Part shown: positions 6,936 to 11,491 of the stretch, one piece after another
How the letters are laid out: each line of letters starts with the position of its first letter
Numbering within the stretch: the first letter of the stretch is position 1
Program-made: the position numbers and the translations under genes
Notes under the pieces: generated by a model
The model's database searches: none
Seen by the model: only the letters and a program-made list of their open reading frames with translations
What the model was told of the DNA's origin: nothing
Assembly: GCA_024682015.1 (NCBI GenBank)
Contig: JAIKZT010000319.1
Span: 1 to 11,491 of the forward strand
Origin: Clostridia bacterium
Lineage (GTDB): Bacteria; Bacillota; Clostridia; Peptostreptococcales; Anaerovoracaceae
Reading direction: 5' to 3'
DNA: 11,491 nucleotides

Positions 6936-7423
6936 TACAGCGCCCTCATCAGCAGAATGACGGAGGCCAGCAGGGACAGGATGGCGTAGAATTCCACGAT
7001 GCCGCACATGATCGTGCCCTTGAACCAGTCGCCCGGCTTCTTGGCCACGATGTTGATGGCCGCCGCGGCGACCCTGCCCTGCGCGATGGCGGACAGCAGC
7101 CCGCCCAAAGCCATGGGCATGCAGGCGGAGAAGATCGTAAGCCCCTGCGTAACGGTGAGCGGCTGGATGCCGCCGGAGAAGGCGCCCATGGAGTACAGGG
7201 CGAAGAACCAGACAACGATGCCGTACAGGCCCTGCGTGCCCGGGAGCACCTGCAGGATCAGGCACTTGGAGAAATTCTCGGGCGCCTGGGACAGCAGGCC
7301 CGCAGCCGCTTCACCGACGATGCCGGTGCCCTTGGCGGAGCCGACGCAGGACAGGCCTACGGCGAGCGCCGCGCCCAGGAAGGCGAAGAACAGTCCGTTG
7401 AAGGATTCTATGAATTGAGTCAT
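6935..7423 (-). CDS. ntpK: V/A-type ATPase subunit K, 16-kDa proteolipid (rotor ring) with Na+-binding signature
   Basis: A 162-residue membrane protein with four transmembrane helices in two hairpins (about 9-30, 54-78, 92-115, 137-160), the duplicated proteolipid that forms the rotor ring. The ion-carrying carboxylate is Glu144 in helix 4 (GIVEFYAIL). Leu60, Thr63, Gln64 and Tyr67 (LPGTQGLYG) in helix 2 and Gln115 (AIAQGRVA) in helix 3 match the Na+ pocket known from the E. hirae NtpK structure (L61, T64, Q65, Y68, Q110, E139). Only the second hairpin has the carboxylate; at the matching place the first has Thr63-Gln64, as in NtpK. The start ATG follows GGAGG by 7 nt, the best ribosome-binding site in the operon, fitting a subunit needed in about ten copies. 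It lies 31 nt behind subunit I. Confidence 0.97.
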   Translation of the reverse strand: MTQFIESFNGLFFAFLGAALAVGLSCVGSAKGTGIVGEAAAGLLSQAPENFSKCLILQVLPGTQGLYGIVVWFFALYSMGAFSGGIQPLTVTQGLTIFSACMPMALGGLLSAIAQGRVAAAAINIVAKKPGDWFKGTIMCGIVEFYAILSLLASVILLMRAL

Positions 7424-7454
7424 GATTTTACCTCCTCAATGTATAGTGGTAACG

Positions 7455-9413
7455 CTATTCGCGTTCGATAACGTTGAAATATCTGGCCTGTACATCCAGC
7501 GGCCGGAAGGGTTTCCCGCCGTCTTTGTAGAACCGGTTGAAGAACTCCAGGCACTGCAGGCGCAGATCGTGCACGTAGCAGCCCAGCAGGTTCAGCGCCA
7601 GGTTCAGGAAATTGCCCAGCAAAGAGATGATCGTGAACAGCACGAGGTTTCCCGTGACGCCGCCCAGCGTGTTGAACACCTGCGCGATGACGGATCCCGC
7701 CAGCATCAGCGCCATGAGGCGCGCGTAGGACAGGATGTCCGAGAAATACCCCGTTACGCCGTTATACACGGTGCCCACGATGGACGTGAGCCGCGCCGCG
7801 CCTTTGTTGCGCAGCACGCACCCGGCGAGCAGAAGGATGACGCCGGCGATGAGCAGCACGGGCTTTCCGGCCACGTTGCCTATCCCGGTGACCGCGCCTG
7901 CGACCCCGAACAGGATGGCCCACCAGGCGAATTCCTCGAACAGGGCGTCCGTGAAATGCCCGCTCCTGATCTTCTGCACGACGCTCACCGTCATGCCCGT
8001 GAAGATCTGCAGCACGCCCAGCGCCAGCGAGCCGAACAGGATGCCGATCGTATCCTCCAGCGGCGTGAACAGCGCCGGCATGGTGAACGTGCTGGCCGGG
8101 TTCACGATCCTGATGGCCTGGGGGATGAAATCCCCGAAGAAACCGCCCGTTACGGCGCCCCAGGCGAACGTCGAGATGCCGCACCACAGCAGCAGTTCGC
8201 CGAAATCGCGCATGCCGCCCCGGGCCTTCATCTTGCGTATCATCAGCATGCCGCCGATGAACATCAGGATGCCGTAGGCCATGTCCGCCATCATCATGCC
8301 GTAGAAGATGATGAAGAACGGCGCCATGAGCGGGTTGGGATCCACGCCGTCGTAGGCCGGCAGCGAGTACATGTTCGTGATCACGTTCATGCTGCGGGTG
8401 ACCTTGTTGTTCTTCAGCCGCACCGGGACGTCCGGATATTCCTCCTCGGTCGGGTCTTTCAGTTCGAGATGCACGAGGAAGCGCCCGAGGATGCGCTCCA
8501 GATCGGCGGCGTCCTCTTCGGCCACCCAGCCTTCCATGGCGAACGAACTCTCCGAATTCAGGATCTTGCTGCGGTTCTCCGCCTGGCAGAGCTTCGTGGC
8601 CAGGCTGTCCCAGCTCTGCTGGATGTAGCTGCGGTAAGCCGTCTCGCCCTCGATCTTGATGCGGGCGCGTTCGATCTTTACCTCTGTATATTCGATTTCC
8701 TTCTCGATCCTCTCCGCGTTCTCCTTCGCCGTGCCGGCAGCCTTCAGGGGCTCCATGGGCGCGTAGCTGAAATTGCGCAGGGCGTCTTCGGCTGCGTCGA
8801 GCTCCGCCCGGTGACACACGAGCACGCAGTAGCGCAGGAATTTGTCCTGCGACACGGGAAGCAGTTCGCTCTCGGGCGCCGCATAGGATAGCGCGCTGCG
8901 CACGTCGGCGTCCGGCGCGTCCGCGGGCAGAGAGCACAGGACGAAAGCCGCATGCTCCGTACCCTCATAGTCGAGGGGCATGTCCAGCGGCAGCCAGGGT
9001 TTCAGGGCTTCGAGCGTGTCTTTCTGCGCCTGGATCTGCTGCTTCATCGCCTTGATGTCGCCGTCGAGCCGGATGACCCGCCTCGCGCTGTGCAGGCAGT
9101 TGTTCAGCCGCGCGTCGATGAGGAAGCTCTCCAGCGGAGCCTCGGGCTTGGGATCGAGCAGGCCTTTCTTTTCGGGAAAGTACTTCTGCATGATGTCCAG
9201 CGCCGAGGACAGCTTCGCCTGGTTGACGGCCAGCATGTCCGCCGGAAACTCCGTCTTGTCGTAGTTGTTCGTGCTGAAGACCGGGATATCTCCCTCCGCC
9301 TGCGGATAGTCCGAGATCTCCACCCTGCCGAACCGCACGAGTTCGTCGAGGATGGCGTCCTTCTCGCTTCGCAGGCCGATCAGGAGGATCTTTTTCATCT
9401 TCCGGATGCTCAT
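7455..9413 (-). CDS. ntpI: V/A-type ATPase subunit I (membrane stator, subunit a homologue)
   Basis: A 652-residue protein of normal length. Residues 1-345 are a soluble arm with coiled-coil stretches (about 105-140 and 225-260) that holds the peripheral stalks. The C-terminal half has about eight transmembrane helices, beginning at LMAPFFIIFYGMMMADMAYG (362-381). Arg565 in SYARLMALMLAG (562-573) lies where the essential arginine of the yeast homologue Vph1 (R735) is found and should discharge the ring glutamate. The closing HDLRLQCLEFFNRFYKDGG segment (615-633) is also conserved. The ATG overlaps the stop of the preceding gene (ATGA). MKKILLIGL at Met6 is another possible start, but the coupled Met1 is preferred because an AAAGGA lies 13 nt upstream and the overlap is typical of this operon. 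Confidence 0.97.
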   Translation of the reverse strand: MSIRKMKKILLIGLRSEKDAILDELVRFGRVEISDYPQAEGDIPVFSTNNYDKTEFPADMLAVNQAKLSSALDIMQKYFPEKKGLLDPKPEAPLESFLIDARLNNCLHSARRVIRLDGDIKAMKQQIQAQKDTLEALKPWLPLDMPLDYEGTEHAAFVLCSLPADAPDADVRSALSYAAPESELLPVSQDKFLRYCVLVCHRAELDAAEDALRNFSYAPMEPLKAAGTAKENAERIEKEIEYTEVKIERARIKIEGETAYRSYIQQSWDSLATKLCQAENRSKILNSESSFAMEGWVAEEDAADLERILGRFLVHLELKDPTEEEYPDVPVRLKNNKVTRSMNVITNMYSLPAYDGVDPNPLMAPFFIIFYGMMMADMAYGILMFIGGMLMIRKMKARGGMRDFGELLLWCGISTFAWGAVTGGFFGDFIPQAIRIVNPASTFTMPALFTPLEDTIGILFGSLALGVLQIFTGMTVSVVQKIRSGHFTDALFEEFAWWAILFGVAGAVTGIGNVAGKPVLLIAGVILLLAGCVLRNKGAARLTSIVGTVYNGVTGYFSDILSYARLMALMLAGSVIAQVFNTLGGVTGNLVLFTIISLLGNFLNLALNLLGCYVHDLRLQCLEFFNRFYKDGGKPFRPLDVQARYFNVIERE

Positions 9414-9727
9414 AGGCCGCTGACGATCCTTTCCGCGATGAACCGGGCCGCCTCGGGCAGTTTCTTTTCTGCGCCGGCGCGCAGCGAAGCGATGGCGTCC
9501 GCCGAGGCGCGCTCGATGTCCGCGCAGGAGGCTCTGCCTACGAGCTTCGCATTCTCGAGCATCTCCTCCGCGTGGCGCTTCGCGGCCTTCCCCGCATCGT
9601 CCACCTGCTGGCGGCCGGCCTTGGCGGCTTCATCCGCCGCCGTCTTGGCCGCCTGTTTGGCGTCCGCGATCTTCTGCCGGGCATCCGCCTCAGCCTGTTC
9701 GATGATCCTCATGGTGTCCAGTGACAT
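9410..9727 (-). CDS. ntpF: V/A-type ATPase subunit H/G-like peripheral stalk coiled coil
   Basis: A 105-residue protein, almost entirely Ala/Lys/Glu/Arg-rich helix with heptad-like spacing (about 5-65), then a short C-terminal part ending ARFIAERIVSGL. This is the partner of subunit E in the stator stalk (called NtpF in E. hirae and AhaH in archaea); the closing helix and the place at the head of the operon support the call, since the sequence itself is of low complexity. The start is chosen by the AAAGGAG at 9744-9738: ATG 9727 gives 10 nt spacing and ATG 9733 (two residues longer) only 4 nt. A 132-residue reading from 9808 would start inside the promoter-leader and is rejected. It is the first gene of the operon. 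Confidence 0.9.
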   Translation of the reverse strand: MSLDTMRIIEQAEADARQKIADAKQAAKTAADEAAKAGRQQVDDAGKAAKRHAEEMLENAKLVGRASCADIERASADAIASLRAGAEKKLPEAARFIAERIVSGL

Positions 9728-9807
9728 CCGCATCACACTCCTTTGTATGAAAAAGCACCAAAAGACGGGCTTTCCGTCTCCTGGGCCGTTGAATACATAA
9801 TACACCA
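9728..9807 (-). promoter_or_regulatory. 5' leader of the ATPase operon with a small hairpin
   Basis: From the predicted start of transcription near 9807 to the first ATG there are about 80 nt. A hairpin AGACGG-AAAGC-CCGTCT (9779-9763 on the minus strand) is followed by TTT and, some bases on, by a second run of T. This looks like a weak attenuator or a 5' stabilising stem. No riboswitch I know was recognised, and the leader is short for most classes. Confidence 0.35.
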
Positions 9808-9813
9808 ACGTTC

Positions 9814-9840
9814 ATTATACCATACTTTGTTCCATTGCAA
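9814..9840 (-). promoter_or_regulatory. Extended -10 promoter of the ATPase operon
   Basis: On the minus strand a perfect TATAAT (9819-9814) is preceded by TGG, making the extended -10 motif TGnTATAAT. A weak -35, TTGCAA (9840-9835), lies 15 nt upstream, too close for a good sigma-70 site, so the extended -10 probably carries the recognition. It is the only good promoter-like site found in the 300 nt in front of subunit H, and repeats begin only 6 nt upstream of the -35. Confidence 0.7.
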
Positions 9841-9846
9841 GCCTTA

Positions 9847-9894
9847 AATTGAGCCCTGAGTCAGGGGACGTTTCTCCTGACTCAGAATTGAGCC
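9847..9894. repeat. REP-like palindrome bounded by 9-bp direct repeats
   Basis: A perfect 10-bp inverted repeat (CTGAGTCAGG, 9856-9865, with its complement at 9876-9885) closes a 10-nt loop containing GGACG. It is flanked without any gap by two identical copies of AATTGAGCC (9847-9855 and 9886-9894). The flanks could be a target-site duplication of a tiny insertion, or a 39-nt unit starting to repeat. The inner sequence shares TGAG-CA-GGGGACG with the tandem repeat at 9921-9982, so both seem to belong to one family. Confidence 0.75.
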
Positions 9895-9920
9895 GAAGGC
9901 CGGCAGTTTCAAAGTCCGCA

Positions 9921-9982
9921 TGAGACATGGGGACGGTTCCTTGTCCCATTTTGAGACATGGGGACGGTTCCTTGTCCCATTT
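9921..9982. repeat. Exact tandem duplication of a 31-bp REP-like palindromic unit
   Basis: Two identical 31-bp units (9921-9951 and 9952-9982) each run TGAGACA, T, GGGGACGGTTCC, TTGTCCCA, TTT. The ends of a unit pair as an imperfect inverted repeat (TGAGACA with TGTCCCA, one mismatch, which becomes a G-U pair in RNA read from the minus strand). From memory, GGGGACGGTTC-type palindromes occur in many Clostridia as interspersed repeats; a link to a REP-associated transposase is likely but no such gene lies in this window. Confidence 0.8.
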
Positions 9983-10027
9983 TTCAGCGCAAAGGCATAG
10001 TTCGCTGAACCTGCCGAAGCGGCATCC
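9983..10027 (-). other. Two hairpins downstream of the flavoprotein gene, no T-tract
   Basis: TTCAGCG (9983-9989) pairs with CGCTGAA (10003-10009) around a 13-nt loop, and a second small stem, TGCCG-AAG-CGGCA, lies next to it (10012-10024). Together they could slow or stop transcription from the gene ending at 10030, but neither is followed by a run of T on the minus strand, so a standard rho-independent terminator is not supported here. Confidence 0.3.
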
Positions 10028-10029
10028 CG

Positions 10030-11175
10030 CTATAGTTTGCGGTACATTTCCTTCGGTTCCAGCCCGTTTTTTCGAGCGATGCGGTCCCAGTTCCGGTTCG
10101 CAATGGCCAGATACAGCCCGCGAGGGAACATCCAGGGCTCCACGTAGATATCTTCCACCGCCCCGCCCGCGTCGATCGCCTGCGCCAGGCGGTAAAGCTG
10201 CCTGGCGAGTGGGAGGGTCACCCAGGAGCCGAAGGGTAAGTGCTGCATCAGCGTGCCGACCAGCTCGCCCGCGGAGAGCCCCAACCCGCCGCCATACGCA
10301 AAGCCCATGGCAGCGCACCACTTCCTGACGGCTTCGAAGAGACTCTCGAGCTGGCGGCTCTCGTACAGCCCCATGTTGGCCAGCGTGTAGATGCGCTTGC
10401 GGCTGCCGCGGTACTCGCGCTGCATCAGCTCCAGAAAGCGGACGACTTGCGAAGGCAGGCCGTCAACGTACAGAGGCACGCAGAGGACCACCGCCTTCGC
10501 GGCCTCCACAGCCGGCAGCAGATCCTCGAGGTTTTTAAGATGCCGGCACAGGGCGATGGTCTCCGTTTCCGTCCGCAGATCCTTCGCGAGCTGAACCGCC
10601 AAAGCCGCCGAATTCCCGCTGACATGGCGCATGCTCCCGTTGAGCAGGAGAATTTTGCCCATTTCAGCCGCCTCCCCTGCGATCTGCGCGGGCGGCAATG
10701 TCCCGCCGTCCCGGAAGGTCAAGCTTTTCACGAAGCCGCGGATGTTCGTGCAGACGGCCGTCACATAGCGGAACGCGGCCGCTTTTTCCTCCGCGCTGAA
10801 AGGGCCTCCGTAGAAGATGAAAGAAAACGGTTTGGCCTGCGCGCTGCGCCTTTTGTGGTGCGATTCCCCGCTGACGAGCTCAAACTGCGGCAGCACGTAG
10901 CCCAGGCAGCGGTCAAAGACGTTTTTGACGAAGCCGGAAAATCCGCCGTAAGTGTAGCGGCTGATGATGACCACTTCGTCCGCATGGGTGATCAGCTCGC
11001 CCATGTTTTCGTAGCCGTCCATCACGACGCAGTGGCCGGGATCCCGGGTCCAGCAGCCAAAACAGCCTGTACAGGGCCGTATGGCGCCGTTGTCCGAGAC
11101 AACTGTGCAGGGCTCGTAAGCCGGGGCAGCCTTTTTCCATTCCTCGTTTGTCAGATCGTGAATGACGAGTTTCAT
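10030..11175 (-). CDS. Putative NAD(P)H-dependent FMN reductase-like protein with two fused flavodoxin-fold domains
   Basis: A 381-residue protein. The N-terminal domain (1 to about 165) starts with the strand MKLVIHDL and carries Cys35, Cys38, Cys41 and Cys49 in CTGCFGCWTRDPGHC, the cluster found in iron-sulfur flavoprotein and WrbA-like NAD(P)H reductases, followed by a helix with DEVVIISRYTYGGFSGFVKNVFDRC (66-90) typical of that fold. A second flavodoxin-like domain begins at KILLLNGSMRHVSGNSAALA (174-193), where GS-x-R-x3-GNS resembles an FMN phosphate loop, and continues with VVLCVPLYVDGLPSQVVRFLELM (229-251). The first domain lacks that loop, so FMN may bind mainly to the second; this is inference. 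The start has AAAGGAG 9 nt upstream. An in-frame GTG/CTG/ATG reading 18 residues longer lacks such a site. Substrate unknown. No clear promoter was seen in front. Confidence 0.8.
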   Translation of the reverse strand: MKLVIHDLTNEEWKKAAPAYEPCTVVSDNGAIRPCTGCFGCWTRDPGHCVVMDGYENMGELITHADEVVIISRYTYGGFSGFVKNVFDRCLGYVLPQFELVSGESHHKRRSAQAKPFSFIFYGGPFSAEEKAAAFRYVTAVCTNIRGFVKSLTFRDGGTLPPAQIAGEAAEMGKILLLNGSMRHVSGNSAALAVQLAKDLRTETETIALCRHLKNLEDLLPAVEAAKAVVLCVPLYVDGLPSQVVRFLELMQREYRGSRKRIYTLANMGLYESRQLESLFEAVRKWCAAMGFAYGGGLGLSAGELVGTLMQHLPFGSWVTLPLARQLYRLAQAIDAGGAVEDIYVEPWMFPRGLYLAIANRNWDRIARKNGLEPKEMYRKL

Positions 11176-11231
11176 GATTGTCTTCTCCTTTGTTGTTCTT
11201 CCGTCGTTCTTCGCTGCTCGTTCCAGCATCC

Positions 11232-11252
11232 GCGCAGGCCGGCTGCCTGCGC
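11232..11252. other. Perfect 8-bp GC hairpin between the two right-hand genes
   Basis: GCGCAGGC (11232-11239) pairs with GCCTGCGC (11245-11252) around a 5-nt loop, directly behind the stop of the right-edge gene. There is no T-tract on either side. It may be a weak terminator or a stem that separates the two messages. Otherwise 11176-11256 holds only the ribosome-binding site of the flavoprotein gene. Confidence 0.4.
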
Positions 11253-11256
11253 CGCG

Positions 11257-11491
11257 TTAATGCGCGGATGTCCCGTCGCCGTTTTCGGCGATCGACGCGA
11301 AGAGCCACGCGATCCCGCTGACGATGCTGCCGGGCTCGACCGGGCGGTCCCACCGGATGAACAGGCCGAAGTCAAACCCGTAGGTCTCGACCTTCAGCCA
11401 GCAATTCGGTTCATCCGGGTCAGCGTCCGGGTTCCATTCCGCATCGGTGACCCTCCCGGCAAACATGACGTGCGGGCTCTCCTCGAACGGC
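11257..11491 (-). CDS. Unidentified conserved-looking protein, C-terminal part (5' end cut by window edge)
   Basis: The frame is open from the window edge to TAA at 11257. The visible 78 residues contain the segments HVMFAGRVTDAEW, CWLKVETYGFDFGLFIRWD and VEPGSIVSGIAWLFASI, a pattern of short strands with Trp, Tyr and Gly that suggests a compact beta-rich domain. The ATG at 11466 is inside the frame, but codons upstream continue the same style (PFEESPH before it), so the true start is probably outside the window. There are no membrane segments or catalytic motifs that I can point to, and I do not recognise the family. It is followed by the flavoprotein gene after 81 nt on the same strand, so the two may share a message. 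Confidence 0.65.
   Translation of the reverse strand, partial: PFEESPHVMFAGRVTDAEWNPDADPDEPNCWLKVETYGFDFGLFIRWDRPVEPGSIVSGIAWLFASIAENGDGTSAH

Noticed and set aside
5215..6960. 581-residue plus-strand frame opposite subunits F, C and E
   Set aside because: It is antisense to well-identified ATPase genes; such long frames arise from high GC at third codon positions. The product is Arg/His/Gln-rich and unlike any protein family I know.
6330..7265. Longer subunit E starting at 7265
   Set aside because: The extra N-terminal 110 residues are the subunit K gene read in another frame. The ATG overlapping the K stop gives the normal length.
7422..8891. 489-residue plus-strand frame opposite subunit I
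   Set aside because: Same cause: antisense to a clear subunit I gene, His/Arg/Glu-rich and low in complexity.
1195..9727. A novel ATPase-like system
   Set aside because: Gene order, sizes and key residues fit the known V/A-type ATPase family from end to end; no extra or missing gene lies inside the operon.
9410..9808. Longer subunit H starting at 9808
   Set aside because: It would start at about the predicted transcription start and include the leader hairpin; AAAGGAG fits ATG 9727 or 9733.
9921..9982. CRISPR array
   Set aside because: The two units are directly joined without spacers, only two copies exist, and no cas gene is present.

Overview
The window is dominated by one minus-strand operon for a complete nine-subunit A/V-type (rotary) ATPase, read from about 9.73 kb down to 1.2 kb in the order H(G)-I-K-E-C-F-A-B-D. 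Subunit similarity and gene order match the Enterococcus hirae ntp type. AGGAGG-type ribosome-binding sites, overlapping stop/start codons, GC-rich codon use and palindromic repeats with a GGGGACG core suggest a fairly high-GC Firmicute (Clostridia-like). I cannot name the species. All genes I accept are on the minus strand.

Region by region, in coordinate order: (1) 1-803, a 5' gene fragment running off the left edge, with PD-(D/E)XK-nuclease-like residues and its own near-perfect vegetative promoter. (2) 804-1194, an intergenic region that is AT-rich next to that promoter. It holds a two-part hairpin with a T-tract, the likely operon terminator, and then an unexplained GC-rich hairpin cluster in the 3' UTR behind subunit D. 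(3) 1195-9727, the ATPase genes, tightly packed with overlaps of 1-8 nt or gaps of 2-31 nt. Subunit A has a one-base deletion that breaks its frame; subunit C starts with TTG. (4) 9728-10029, the operon leader, an extended -10 promoter, and three REP-like palindromes, two of them an exact 31-bp tandem repeat. (5) 10030-11175, a protein that looks like two fused flavodoxin-fold (FMN reductase-like) domains with a CxxCxxC cluster. (6) 11257-11491, the C-terminal end of an unidentified small protein running off the right edge.

The ATPase genes encode a catalytic A3B3 head, a central stalk (D, F, C), peripheral stalks (E, H) and a membrane sector (I, K). The proteolipid K carries every residue of the Na+ pocket known from E. 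hirae NtpK, so the enzyme probably couples ATP to Na+ rather than H+ movement. The sequence does not show whether it mainly pumps or makes ATP. I found no new defence system or mobile island; the least explained parts are the repeat block beside the operon promoter, the 3' UTR hairpin cluster and the two-domain flavoprotein.
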